Below, in pieces: positions 15,910 through 24,033 of a stretch of DNA of 29,006 bases. The position numbers and the translations under genes are program-made. The notes below the pieces were generated by a model, which was not told where the DNA came from, did no database searches, and saw only the letters and a list, made by a program, of their open reading frames with translations. Origin of the DNA: a virus; IMG/VR virus record IMGVR_UViG_3300017770_000109, positions 1 through 29,006 of that record. One strand, given 5' to 3'. Every line of letters begins with the position of its first letter. The first letter of the stretch is position 1.

Positions 15910-16356
15910 CTAGTCGAATAGTTTGTTGAGGAGATATGCAACGCCAAGACCGATTGCTACCGGAGCTGCAATCGTTGCGAGAGAACTTATAGCTGAAGGA
16001 GCCGCAGTAGCTACAGGGGTTCCAGCCGAAGCGATAGCGGCAGAACCAGCCTCCGTCACTGCCGCAGCACTTTTACCGGCTTCTAATGCCAACAATTCAG
16101 CGCCAGCCGCGTCTGCTAGAGCGGTTTTTGCTGCTTCTTGCGTAACGGCGGAAGCAGCTTTCGCTGCCCCTGCCTTCTGCATCCCGTACATAGCGCCGAA
16201 ACCAGCGCCAGTGCCCAGCGTATTCATCTCTTGCGCTTGCTTGGCTTGATCAATAGCCGCCGCCGTTTGGTTCTCTCTCGCTTCCAACTCGGCGCTTTTT
16301 GCCAACCCAGCAGTAGCCATTCTACGGAGACCAGCTCCTCTAGCTAAAAGGGTCAT
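15910..16356 (-). CDS. Ala-rich small internal virion protein candidate
   Basis: A 148-aa protein in ATGA overlap with the upstream gene and eight bases before the next. About a third of its residues are Ala. Helix 15-45 is charged (SAELEARENQTAAAIDQAKQ). Then comes a Gly-rich patch (GTGAGFGAMYGMQKAG) and a hydrophobic C-terminal stretch at about 122-145 (LATIAAPVAIGLGVAYLL) that could span a membrane. Together with its neighbours it is likely part of the ejected core that forms a channel through the envelope. I do not recognise a named family. Confidence 0.55.
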   Translation of the reverse strand: MTLLARGAGLRRMATAGLAKSAELEARENQTAAAIDQAKQAQEMNTLGTGAGFGAMYGMQKAGAAKAASAVTQEAAKTALADAAGAELLALEAGKSAAAVTEAGSAAIASAGTPVATAAPSAISSLATIAAPVAIGLGVAYLLNKLFD

Positions 16357-16844
16357 GAGTTACTCCTTGCTCTTTGAGCTACTGCTCCACCAACGCCTGT
16401 CAGTAACTGCATGCGCCTATCTGAATCGCGAAGACGGGTATCGTTCAAGCCGCCTACAAGAGCGCCTACAGTGTCCATGCTTGTACCGATCCCGCTGTTA
16501 CCGTAAATACCTAAACGCTCCATAGAGCGGTTCTGCTGACCCTGAACATTCATTCCAGCACCTAGTACAGCTTCTCTTGTACGCTCAAGATCTCCGGGTA
16601 ATGCAGTGGTCCCTGTAGGGGTAATCGAGTTGACCAGCTCGTCCTCGACTGGCGCGAACCTGTTCAAATAGTCTTGCGTCTGCGCTCGAATCAAATCTGC
16701 ATACAGCTTGTCGCCTGGGTTTTGGTCTCGACCCATGCCTGAGTATGCGTAGGGGTCGATTTGTGAGTACGGATTGCCGTAAGTGGATCTAACCGCAGAA
16801 GCCGCATCTGGGTTCAACGCCATCATGTAAGCTTGAAAATTCAT
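16353..16844 (-). CDS. Virion-associated protein, ejection module
   Basis: A 163-aa protein whose ATG overlaps the previous stop in TAATG. It starts MNFQAYMMALNPDAASAVRS and has a Tyr/Pro/Gly-rich section (PYSQIDPYAYSGMG), an amphipathic middle, and a Gly/Ser-rich, Arg-containing tail. It has no catalytic, membrane or signal features. Tight coupling with Gly/Ala-rich neighbours and the absence of an enzyme motif suggest a structural part of the tail or ejection core. Function unrecognised. Confidence 0.5.
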   Translation of the reverse strand: MNFQAYMMALNPDAASAVRSTYGNPYSQIDPYAYSGMGRDQNPGDKLYADLIRAQTQDYLNRFAPVEDELVNSITPTGTTALPGDLERTREAVLGAGMNVQGQQNRSMERLGIYGNSGIGTSMDTVGALVGGLNDTRLRDSDRRMQLLTGVGGAVAQRARSNS

Positions 16845-17416
16845 TACGCCGTCCTATAAGGGTTAGCCCCGTAACCAGCCGCCATACCGACACCAGTACC
16901 AGCAAGGTTTTGCAGGCTACTAGATCTAGCGAAGTCATCTTTAGCTGACTCTCTTATTCGGTCTGAAGCCGCGCTGGCTACATCCATCTGACCTTGGAAC
17001 GCCTCTGTTTGAAGCCCTTGACCCATCTTCACAATGTTCTGAAGACCCGCGAAGCCCATGTCAGTGTTGGATATTCCGCGATCAGCGCCAGCTAATCCCA
17101 TACCTCTAGCCTTAGCTCCACGCAGAGCTTCTGACTCCGACTGGAAAGCGCCAGATGTTGGGTCGAATCCACGATTAAATGCAGCCGCTTGCATGTCTTG
17201 AATTGCTGGCTCGTATTGAGCTGCGGCTTGATTCATTCCAGCAGCAATAGAACTGTCGTAATTTGCATCGCTGAATTGATTCTGGACCGTGTCCATGAAC
17301 TGGTTCTCTAGACCAACAAAGGTGTTGCCGTATCTTCGGAGCATGGTCGCCGCCTGTTGCGACAAAGCTAACCTCGACTCCATTTCTTCAGGCTTATCGC
17401 CACCGCCTCCGCACAT
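16844..17416 (-). CDS. Gly/Ala-rich internal virion protein (gp14-like position)
   Basis: A 190-aa protein with ATG 17416 after the ribosome site AAGAGG. It opens MCGGGGDKPEE, an N-terminal Cys-Gly-rich pattern often seen in the first ejection protein of marine podoviruses. It then has helical stretches (residues 15-75), a segment ROFD-like around NRGFDPTSGAFQSE (83-98) and a Gly/Ala-rich tail ending ANPYRTA. It is the first of the five-gene ejection series and the first structural gene after the GNAT gene. The gp14 analogy rests on order and composition only. Confidence 0.55.
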   Translation of the reverse strand: MCGGGGDKPEEMESRLALSQQAATMLRRYGNTFVGLENQFMDTVQNQFSDANYDSSIAAGMNQAAAQYEPAIQDMQAAAFNRGFDPTSGAFQSESEALRGAKARGMGLAGADRGISNTDMGFAGLQNIVKMGQGLQTEAFQGQMDVASAASDRIRESAKDDFARSSSLQNLAGTGVGMAAGYGANPYRTA

Positions 17417-17417
17417 A

Positions 17418-17882
17418 TCAAACCTCTTTCTTCATTACCGATCCGACTTCTCTGTAACCGATACGCTTGATCAACTGCTCGTATCCGGGTCCAGCGATAC
17501 CAGATGTGATACCAATACAAATTTCATGAGCGCCTTTATCAACAGCCCATGCCTCGAACTCTTTCAGCATCTTGATGGTGGGTTTGATTATTCCCGCTCG
17601 TTTTTGCGGGAGAAAAACCATCACCAAGTCCTGTGCAATCTGCTTCGTGGAAAAGAAGTATTCAGTGATGTGACCGAGGAAGAAGCCGACGATCTGTCCC
17701 TCGCTTTCGACCACTCTCATGAAGGTGTTGGAATCTGGATATGTGCCCTCGACCACCCATCTCAGCGACTTCTCATCTGACCAGCCGCATGTGGTGTAAA
17801 GACTGTTTTCCTGAAACCAGCGACCTATGAGATTTATCTGGTCGAAATCCTCGATAAGAGGCTTCCGCACGATAAATGCCAT
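17418..17882 (-). CDS. GNAT-family N-acetyltransferase
   Basis: A 154-aa protein. I chose ATG 17882, with AAGG upstream, over the adjacent GTG 17885. The order of elements fits the GNAT fold: an N-terminal strand and helix (FIVRKPLIEDFDQINLIGRW), a central strand pair (FMRVVESEGQIVGFFLGHI), the acetyl-CoA stretch VFLPQKRAGIIKPTIKMLKE with its R-A-G turn, and a late strand and helix (ICIGITSGIAGPGYEQLIKRI) ending GYREVGSVMKKEV. Family members move an acetyl group from acetyl-CoA to an amine. The target is unknown: a virion protein, host protein or small molecule are all possible. It is the first gene after the 158-nt control gap, directly before the ejection proteins. Confidence 0.78.
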   Translation of the reverse strand: MAFIVRKPLIEDFDQINLIGRWFQENSLYTTCGWSDEKSLRWVVEGTYPDSNTFMRVVESEGQIVGFFLGHITEYFFSTKQIAQDLVMVFLPQKRAGIIKPTIKMLKEFEAWAVDKGAHEICIGITSGIAGPGYEQLIKRIGYREVGSVMKKEV

Positions 17883-17885
17883 CAC

Positions 17886-18043
17886 TGCCTTTCCAGCAAT
17901 CTTCCTTGAGGTTATTGAACGGAGATGTCCGATCCGGGAGGTTCCCGGTCTCCGATTGGATACCAGAAAGGTATCCTTGAAACTACGATTCTAGACCGTT
18001 TTACGCTTCCAATGTTACTGAATTATATGACTTTTTTCACTTT
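17886..18043 (-). promoter_or_regulatory. Late-operon gap with TATAAT and two tandem hairpins
   Basis: This is the longest non-coding gap in the late operon. On the minus strand a perfect TATAAT lies at 18027-18022, and GTTATA occupies the -35 position 17 bases upstream, a poor match. Transcription from it would start near 18015. The leader would then contain hairpin B, GGATACC-TTTCT-GGTATCC (17976-17958, perfect 7 bp). Next is hairpin A, with inner stem CCGGGA/TCCCGG (17948-17934) and outer stem CGGAGA/TCTCCG (17954-17920). The GNAT ribosome site follows. No T run follows either hairpin, so they are probably RNA processing, stability or regulator sites. Promoter activity is inferred. Confidence 0.45.
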
Positions 18044-18433
18044 TTATAACGGCGGATCTGGGAACACAACGTCGTCAATACTCGTCACATGAGCGAAGTC
18101 TTCAGGCAAATCACGCAGCTCTTGCCGGTACATCTGCCATTCACTGCGCTGCTCTGCGGTAAACGGCGAATCGCTGAGTTGGGTGTAGTCGCTGGAAAGC
18201 AAAAGCCCTTGCCTGATAACTTTAAGTTCAGCCATTGCTGCTACCGACTTTTCAGCATCTGTTGGTCCCGGCTTGGCAACCAAAACCCCTTCCAAAAACA
18301 TTTGTGTTGCGTCATCGGCGACACCCTCAACAACAACCTCTCCATCTCTCGCCTGCAAGGCTAGATCGCCGTCAGCACACCTCCCAGATCTAAGGATATT
18401 TCCTTCGGTGTCATGAACAAAGAATTGCTTCAT
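18044..18433 (-). CDS. Phage tail assembly chaperone-type protein
   Basis: A 129-aa protein in ATGA overlap with the fiber gene. The first 60 residues are a small strand-rich part (MKQFFVHDTEGNILRSGRC). The last 60 match the tail-assembly-chaperone pattern LKVIRQGLLLSSDYTQLSDS followed by EWQMYRQELRDLPEDF and a Pro-rich end FPDPPL (compare R..LL..SDWTQ...W..YRQ.LRDIP in the Phage_tail_APC family). Such proteins help fold or attach the fiber encoded just before them, here the 785-aa gpJ-like fiber. The match of the C-terminal motif is strong by eye. Confidence 0.75.
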   Translation of the reverse strand: MKQFFVHDTEGNILRSGRCADGDLALQARDGEVVVEGVADDATQMFLEGVLVAKPGPTDAEKSVAAMAELKVIRQGLLLSSDYTQLSDSPFTAEQRSEWQMYRQELRDLPEDFAHVTSIDDVVFPDPPL

Positions 18434-20787
18434 TTCTTTACCTCGATAACAGCTAAAGAGCGGAGCGTTACAAAGGTAGTGGTTGCAGACCCTTTTGGGT
18501 TGCTACCTAAATTAGCTATCGTTACCGTGTAGGTTCGAGTGCCCGTTCCGGTAAAAAAGTCGGTTGCAGAAACAGCCCAAGTTAGCGTACCGCTCCCTTG
18601 TCTTTGCTCTACGATAGTGGTCCCGTTCCTTTTGATTTTCAGCATAGCAGCGTGACTTCTTCCGCTGCTTGGAGCGCCTTGGCATGAAGCTATAATCAAT
18701 GCGGGTGACCCCACCGATGTGTATGTAATCGTTTGGACCGTTACGTCTCCAGAACTAGCCGGAGCATTGATTTGTGATGCCGTGTACGCTGAAGACGGGA
18801 TGGTAACCGCGTTACCCTTAATCTGTAGAGAATCAACACCCAGATTCTTTATGATCAGCCGACCCTGACCATCTGTATCCAGTGTGACGTTGTCTATGTT
18901 GATTCTACTGGAGTTGATCAGACCGGAAGTGATCACGTTGGCGTTGAGTTCGTTAACCTGCAATACCCCATTATTGCTGGTAAGCGTTGATCCATCGATA
19001 TTGAGACGGGAGGTATTTATTGTTCCCGCAGTGATTTTGCCAGCGTCGATGTTAGCGATCTTCGCGTTGTCGATTGCCGCATTACCTATCTTCGCGTTTA
19101 CAATGGACCCGTTCTTTATGAATCCATCTTGCATGTAAACACCGGCAGGAACTGTCACCCCGTTCAAATTAGTAGTGCTTGTTTGCACTATAAATGGAAC
19201 AGACGCGGCTGTTGTGTTCGACCCGCCCCTCATAATCGCAAACCTATCAGCGTTGACGATGAACTCACTTACAATGTTACCGGCTGAGTTTGCTGTGCTG
19301 GCTAGTCCATATCCCGCCACCGCGCCGTTATTATCGATCTTGACAACGTACTTAGCCTCTAAGCCATTGATGCTGGAAGCTTGGGTGCTGATGGAACTCG
19401 TGTTGCTCCCCACCGTAGTGCTTAACGATGAAAGATCGCTGGAGTTTGCGGATATCGTATTACCTTGGCTTGTGACTGTACTGGTCAGAGAGTTAAGCGC
19501 AGAAGATGTTGCGGACACGCCTGTTGATGGATTATTTACTGTGTTTTCAAGCGAGGTAATATCGGCTGAGTTAGCGGTGATACTGGTCGTATGCCCACTG
19601 ATCGTGTTCTCAGCCGTTGTTACCCGAGAGGTTAATCCAGATAACGCTGTCGATGTTGCAACCACGCCCGTATTTGAATTGTTAACCGTATTCTGCAACG
19701 CGGTGATATCGCTAGATGCGCTGGTTATATTCGTTGTGTTTGCTGTTGTAGCGCTCTCTGTTGCGGAAACCCGGCTCGTCAAAGAGCTTAGGGAGGTCGC
19801 GCTCGCAGCGACTCCTGTTGCTGGATCAAATACCGTTGCATCCAACGAAGCTATTTTTTGGGCGGCAGCACTCGTGCTAGTAGCATCCAGAAAATTTATT
19901 TGCGTGATGTTCGATGTGTTGTCCGCAACAACATCTCCCAATGTAGAACCTGTTCCCACAAACTCCCAGTAAGTAGTGTCTGATGAGTTACCGCTAGGCT
20001 GATTGTTTGCGTTGCTGTTTGTCTTAGATCGATAGAGCTTCGAGTTACTCGACGGGTGAAGTACAAGATCTCCTTGAGAGTATGAAGTTGAGCTACTCCA
20101 AAGACTAACCGTCCCTATATCGTTGATCTGGCTTTGCAGATCATTAAGCGCGGTCTGTGTGTCTGTAGGCAGGTTACCTATCGGTGTAGATAAGGAAGTT
20201 GCCAGCTCGCCAGCAGTGATCGCATTCGCTAGGGTAGTGAGCAGGAACGTGACATCTGGCGCAGTCTGACCCTGAGTGCCAGCGCCACTATTAAATGGTC
20301 CCTGTACTCCGTTCACGTTTACCGCTCTTACCCAATAATAAAGAGTTTGCCCTGAACCAACTGGATCTCCATATACCCCAGTGAAACCGGATACTTGGGC
20401 AACCATCGTGGCAGCGGAAATGTCGTCAGAAGTATGCCTGAACACTTCTACATACGAGTGCCCACGGTATAGGCTCAAGTTCCAACTAAGAATGATATTT
20501 TGAAATGCCCCGGATGCTTGAAGGTTTGTAGGAGCTGGTGGTACATCGAGGTTGGGTATTTCGTTGACGACAGGAACGATGTCGTTAGCAGAACCAAAGA
20601 GACGAGCACCACCAGCCAACTCCACAATGTTTGCATCAAGAAGGTCTTGAAACGTAACCGCTCTTTGCAGGGGGTCACCTCTGTGACCAAGCATAACATC
20701 CAGATTCTCTTTTATACCGTCAGCGAACCGCTTCTCTTGCGTAGACCAATTCGGTGGTACTGTAAGGTTGCTTCTACGCGCTGACAC
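18430..20787 (-). CDS. gpJ-like central tail fiber with FN3, CBM-like and repeat domains
   Basis: A 785-aa protein starting at GTG 20787 after GGAGAAATAG. Residues 1-75 are a short N-terminal adaptor. Residues 84-168 look like a fibronectin type III domain (PPAPTNLQASG, then YYWVRAVNVNG). Residues 229-278 resemble a chitin/cellulose-binding module (WSSSTSYSQGDLVLHPSS with Y and W near the end). Residues 300-475 are three Ser/Thr-rich repeats of about 51 residues that should form a coiled coil. Residues 476-560 (KYVVKIDNNGAVAGYGLAS, then SEFIVNADRFAIM) match the lambda gpJ C-terminal/DUF1983 type. After that come short ID-x-T repeats and a strand-rich tip (670-785) likely to hold the receptor-binding surface. 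It is followed by its chaperone. It probably mediates host recognition. Confidence 0.75.
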   Translation of the reverse strand: MSARRSNLTVPPNWSTQEKRFADGIKENLDVMLGHRGDPLQRAVTFQDLLDANIVELAGGARLFGSANDIVPVVNEIPNLDVPPAPTNLQASGAFQNIILSWNLSLYRGHSYVEVFRHTSDDISAATMVAQVSGFTGVYGDPVGSGQTLYYWVRAVNVNGVQGPFNSGAGTQGQTAPDVTFLLTTLANAITAGELATSLSTPIGNLPTDTQTALNDLQSQINDIGTVSLWSSSTSYSQGDLVLHPSSNSKLYRSKTNSNANNQPSGNSSDTTYWEFVGTGSTLGDVVADNTSNITQINFLDATSTSAAAQKIASLDATVFDPATGVAASATSLSSLTSRVSATESATTANTTNITSASSDITALQNTVNNSNTGVVATSTALSGLTSRVTTAENTISGHTTSITANSADITSLENTVNNPSTGVSATSSALNSLTSTVTSQGNTISANSSDLSSLSTTVGSNTSSISTQASSINGLEAKYVVKIDNNGAVAGYGLASTANSAGNIVSEFIVNADRFAIMRGGSNTTAASVPFIVQTSTTNLNGVTVPAGVYMQDGFIKNGSIVNAKIGNAAIDNAKIANIDAGKITAGTINTSRLNIDGSTLTSNNGVLQVNELNANVITSGLINSSRINIDNVTLDTDGQGRLIIKNLGVDSLQIKGNAVTIPSSAYTASQINAPASSGDVTVQTITYTSVGSPALIIASCQGAPSSGRSHAAMLKIKRNGTTIVEQRQGSGTLTWAVSATDFFTGTGTRTYTVTIANLGSNPKGSATTTFVTLRSLAVIEVKK
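19390..19842 (-). repeat. About 153-bp tandem repeats inside the gpJ-like fiber gene
   Basis: Three diverged units of about 51 codons encode parallel segments, each with ATSxALxxLTSxV followed by an NIT/SIT...ITxLENTVNN-type stretch. They are imperfect at DNA level, in keeping with an old in-frame expansion of the coiled-coil shaft. Confidence 0.6.
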
Positions 20788-22426
20788 CTATTTCTCCAGC
20801 AGATTCATAAACACACACTTCATTGACCGCTACAGAACCTTCGATCTGTATCTCAAACTCGTGCGCCTTGTAGCCCCCCGGTAGCCTAAACAGAGAACTA
20901 CTTGAAACGGTTTGTGTATGCTTCAATGATCCATCAGCAAAAAGCTTAAAGGTTGGTGCAGGGGAGTATGATTCGCACTCAAGCTTCGCCACCCCTGGAC
21001 ATATAGGGCGCTGTGCGTAGAACTTTTTGCTCTTCCATGACATCGACAGGTTTGAACCTGAAGCGAACTTCACTACAGATCCACCAACAACTAAATACAG
21101 CTCATCATTCTCTAGGTCGTTAAACCCCGCCGTGGCGAAGAAATTAAGTTTGACGTAAGAGTTTTTCCCGCCCCGAGGATCAAAGATGAAGCCTTTGCTC
21201 TCAACGCCGTTGGAATAAAAACCTAAATAGTAACCTTCCCAGTGAAAGCCAATAATTGAGGAGGGGCTAAGATCCTGCCACTGGTCTCGCGACAGAATGC
21301 TTTCTGTTGCTACTGATAGACCATTATCCCGCGCCATCACCAAACCATCCGGGCTTGCATACATAACGAACTCGCCCATATCAACCACGCTACGCTTGCT
21401 GACGCAGGATAGAGTGCTATCGATCTCAATCATCGACATGCTTGATGGGTCCAATCCTTGAATAAGTGCTGGCTTTTCTTTCGTAAGAACAAGAAGACCT
21501 GTATTCAGGGGAGCTAGCGCGACCACATCACTCTTGATCGTTAGTTTATATGCGTCAGGAAACGCATGTGGCTGAAACGCCTCGGAGAAACAAACAGTCT
21601 GACCCGAGAACCCTGCCAAAAACCCATTAGGCATACTGACCAACCCCAACAAAGGTCCGTCAGGGTGATCTGATGTTACATCATCGGGCGGTGCGATCCA
21701 GCTAGAGGACGGTATCGCTTCGCCCAGATTCGCATCTGTGACCGTGTCGTTAAACGTGTCAGTCGCCAAAGCAACATCAGCAACAAAACGAAACGTCCCA
21801 TTGGGATCTGTTCGATACAAACGCTTTTTGAGAAGATTGTGATTGCCTGATGGATTAGCGGGAAAATCCACCGTTACCGACTGATCAGAATACACATCAA
21901 CAATCTGACTTACCAAAGATGTGCTTGGCGCACCTTCCTCTCCGTAATAACTTACATAGGTAAAGACATAAGCCCTGCTAATTGGCGTCTCTTCTTCCGT
22001 CTTTGTTGTCGTGCCCACAAGAGACACGGAGTCAAAGGAGAACGGATCAGGGATGCCCAGCTTGTAGTAGGTTCCATTACCGATGATCGCAGAAGTACTC
22101 ATTCTGGGATAACCAGAAGAACCTCCGATCCCTGTCACATATATTCGTTCATGTTGATCCTCCGCAATTGGGCTGCGGACAATGTTTATATCTTCGTCTG
22201 ACGCGACCCATGCGGAGCTGCTGTACTTAAATAAAGTCTTGGTACTTCCAGAGATCGAGTAACTTGCTACCGGCGTAATCGAAGCAGACGTATTGTCAGC
22301 CCAAGGCTCTAAACGACCCGAATCTAGCCTAGTGTTGATCGCCTCTTGCGCCATATCTTCTGGAAGCAGACGTGCAGATATGCGCGGTGCTTTCCCTGAG
22401 AATGTTTGGAGTTTGAATCCTGTCAC
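20774..22426 (-). CDS. Phage tail/virion protein, beta-rich
   Basis: A 550-aa protein starting at GTG 22426, with AAGGAG upstream, in a GTGA overlap with the holin gene. It begins with FSGKAPRISARLLPEDMAQ and AINTRLDSGRLEPW, an opening I know from podovirus structural proteins (LLPxxxAQxAxNxxLxSGxLxP). The rest is rich in strands and Gly/Ser turns with repeated hydrophobic pairs (GFLAGFSGQTVCFSE, LVLTKEKPALIQG, FVMYASPDGLVMA), as in a propeller-like tail or stabilisation protein. It overlaps the gpJ-like gene by 14 bases. The most likely role is a tail tip or nozzle part carrying the fiber. I give no T7 or P22 gene name because the similarity is only structural in style. Confidence 0.62.
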   Translation of the reverse strand: MTGFKLQTFSGKAPRISARLLPEDMAQEAINTRLDSGRLEPWADNTSASITPVASYSISGSTKTLFKYSSSAWVASDEDINIVRSPIAEDQHERIYVTGIGGSSGYPRMSTSAIIGNGTYYKLGIPDPFSFDSVSLVGTTTKTEEETPISRAYVFTYVSYYGEEGAPSTSLVSQIVDVYSDQSVTVDFPANPSGNHNLLKKRLYRTDPNGTFRFVADVALATDTFNDTVTDANLGEAIPSSSWIAPPDDVTSDHPDGPLLGLVSMPNGFLAGFSGQTVCFSEAFQPHAFPDAYKLTIKSDVVALAPLNTGLLVLTKEKPALIQGLDPSSMSMIEIDSTLSCVSKRSVVDMGEFVMYASPDGLVMARDNGLSVATESILSRDQWQDLSPSSIIGFHWEGYYLGFYSNGVESKGFIFDPRGGKNSYVKLNFFATAGFNDLENDELYLVVGGSVVKFASGSNLSMSWKSKKFYAQRPICPGVAKLECESYSPAPTFKLFADGSLKHTQTVSSSSLFRLPGGYKAHEFEIQIEGSVAVNEVCVYESAGEIGVSA

Positions 22427-22800
22427 TTCCCTACTCCTTTAATTCGTTCATACGACCTACCGCCGGACAATCCAAGCATGCCAAGAAGAAGAGGCATCAT
22501 TACGCCTGCATCCGCCTGAGGGATGACAATGCCGAATCCGGCACATAACGGAGAAACCAAGAAATTCACGAATAAACCCAATACGCAGCAATAACCGGCT
22601 AAGGGTCTCCAGCTAGACTGAAACCAATTTCCCTTGGCATCCAGCTTCAAAACCTCTATCTGCTGTAACGCTATTTCCTGACTGTGTTTCTCGGACATAG
22701 TCGAGATTTCATGCGCCAACTTGGCGGCTTGGTCCCGATCTGGGATAACCTTCTCGAGCAAGCCCGTTACGGGTTCTATGAGATCTCCCAAAATTTTCAT
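22423..22800 (-). CDS. Three-span holin (GTA_holin_3TM type)
   Basis: A 125-aa protein in ATGA overlap with the preceding gene. Residues 1-60 are a soluble helical part rich in Glu, Gln and Lys. Then comes NWFQSSWRPLAGYCCVLGLF, the conserved SxWRPLxG segment of the 3TM holin family, with hydrophobic spans at about 66-86, 86-96 and 98-114. The conserved end LLGMLGLSGGRSYERIKGVGK follows. Holins make the membrane hole that lets endolysin reach the cell wall. No endolysin is seen in the window. It sits among tail genes, as in several marine phages. Confidence 0.8.
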   Translation of the reverse strand: MKILGDLIEPVTGLLEKVIPDRDQAAKLAHEISTMSEKHSQEIALQQIEVLKLDAKGNWFQSSWRPLAGYCCVLGLFVNFLVSPLCAGFGIVIPQADAGVMMPLLLGMLGLSGGRSYERIKGVGK

Positions 22801-23336
22801 TGCAGATACCTATATTTCATTACAGCCACGGTCACATCTGTAGCCAAATCAGGCTGATATGTACGATCAATCGTCACCTCGTAGTTATCAGCAGATCCGA
22901 CCTTGTTCATATGGTAATCGTACAAACTAGAGCCTTGGTGACAGCTAATTTTGTATCCCGCTAATCCGAGTGTGTCGCGGATGTACCCCTTGGTTTGCGT
23001 AATGTACGCGGGGTCATGCAGCCATGCCTTGCTGCCATCGGCATCAGAGCCGTAAAGCGCGTAGACCCATAGGATGTACTGCTCATCGTCAGGGTTGATT
23101 CGACCAGCCGCTAAGTGAATTGGATGCCCATCTTTTTCCCAGTAAATGACCTTCGTGTTCGGGAGAGATATGAATTGCTCGTACTCATCGCGCAGCTTCG
23201 CCTTCTTCGCGTCGTTGTCTTCTGGATTACCCAAGTAACGCCAATCAATAGTCCCAGCCTCCATAATCTGCAAGCATTGGTCGAACAGACTGTCAAAGTG
23301 GTACGGGGCGATGTTGCACTCGGTAATTGTGTACAT
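22797..23336 (-). CDS. Conserved phage hypothetical protein between tail genes and holin
   Basis: A 179-aa protein starting at ATG 23336, sharing one base with the upstream gene. It has a compact globular composition: IDWRYLGNPEDNDAKKAKLRD (29-49), VIYWEKDGHPIHLAAGRI (64-81), YILWVYALYGSDADGSKAWL (87-106), YKISCHQGSSLYDYH. The alternation of strands and helices recalls an acyltransferase-like fold, and I have seen similar proteins near marine phage fibers, but there is no acetyl-CoA motif. Function unrecognised. It is not a fiber and not a membrane protein. Confidence 0.55.
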   Translation of the reverse strand: MYTITECNIAPYHFDSLFDQCLQIMEAGTIDWRYLGNPEDNDAKKAKLRDEYEQFISLPNTKVIYWEKDGHPIHLAAGRINPDDEQYILWVYALYGSDADGSKAWLHDPAYITQTKGYIRDTLGLAGYKISCHQGSSLYDYHMNKVGSADNYEVTIDRTYQPDLATDVTVAVMKYRYLQ

Positions 23337-23761
23337 CAGGTATTTCTACCTCCATAAAACTGATTCATAGAGATGGTGCCGCTGGCTGGAATGCTGGTGT
23401 TGACTGTAGTAAGTGAACCGGCTGTGCGCCTCCTCACCGTATAATATAGGTTTGAAGGACCGCCCTTCCCGCCGCCAGTACTCGTGAAAAAAGACCCTTG
23501 GTCGTACTCGAAGCCACCTGCGGTGAAGTTGCTGAATTTATTATTTCCTACGGTGGAGCCATTCCACACCACTGTTCCAAAATCATCCCAGTAGTAGGTG
23601 TATAGGCTTCCTTGATAACCCGAATACGCGCCTGCGCTCGTTATCGATGTTGGAACATTCGCGCCCCCGCGATAGTACTCTGACATAGAGATAGGATTGC
23701 TACCGCCAAACTCGGCTTGCACTTGACTGAGTGATATTGCGCCAGATGTTTGTAGTGTCAT
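23336..23761 (-). CDS. Small tail-associated protein with ISLSQV/NPISMSEYY motif
   Basis: A 141-aa protein. I chose ATG 23761, which overlaps the upstream stop as TAATG. A longer in-frame start at 23806 lies fully inside the upstream gene. It opens MTLQTSGAISLSQVQAEFGG, continues NPISMSEYYRGG, and closes IPASGTISMNQFYGGRN. The matching SGxIS..Q/EF/Y..GG pieces at both ends look like a duplicated short motif. The middle is Tyr/Gly/Ser-rich. Proteins with this opening recur beside marine phage fibers, where they are thought to be structural. The exact role is unknown. Confidence 0.58.
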   Translation of the reverse strand: MTLQTSGAISLSQVQAEFGGSNPISMSEYYRGGANVPTSITSAGAYSGYQGSLYTYYWDDFGTVVWNGSTVGNNKFSNFTAGGFEYDQGSFFTSTGGGKGGPSNLYYTVRRRTAGSLTTVNTSIPASGTISMNQFYGGRNT

Positions 23762-24030
23762 TAGCTGATAACGCCAACCGCAATCTTGTTGGCAACGCCC
23801 ATGCATTGCTGCTCGACGCGCTCAAGTGTCGCCTCGTGGTCGTAGTTGCCCTCAGAGTCACGGCAGACATTGACGTTGCGCTCGTGGGTGATGGTGCCGT
23901 CCGTGAAGCGAACCCGAATGTCCGAGCACGGTGACTCCTCAGTTACGGTCTGACCCTCGTTCTCCATATCGGGCATTTCGGTTGTGCGAGTGCCTGTGAA
24001 TTCTTCTAAAAGTTCATAGGTTACGGGCAT
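23761..24030 (-). CDS. Small acidic phage protein next to the main fiber
   Basis: An 89-aa protein with ATG 24030 after AGGAGA. It is acidic, with Cys residues at C35 (EESPCSDI), C56 (NVNVCRD) and C76 (QQCMG). IRVRFTDGTITHERNVNVC looks like a strand pair, and the C-terminal helix contains HEATLERVEQQ. I do not recognise a named family. The site suggests a fiber accessory or chaperone role. Confidence 0.5.
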   Translation of the reverse strand: MPVTYELLEEFTGTRTTEMPDMENEGQTVTEESPCSDIRVRFTDGTITHERNVNVCRDSEGNYDHEATLERVEQQCMGVANKIAVGVIS

Positions 24031-24033
24031 GGT

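Noticed and set aside
19175-19972. A 265-aa plus-strand open frame inside the gpJ-like fiber gene
   Set aside because: It is antisense to the repeat-rich Ser/Thr section of a well-supported gene. Its Val/Ala/Leu-rich product is what antisense reading of such repeats yields, and there is no ribosome site or family match.
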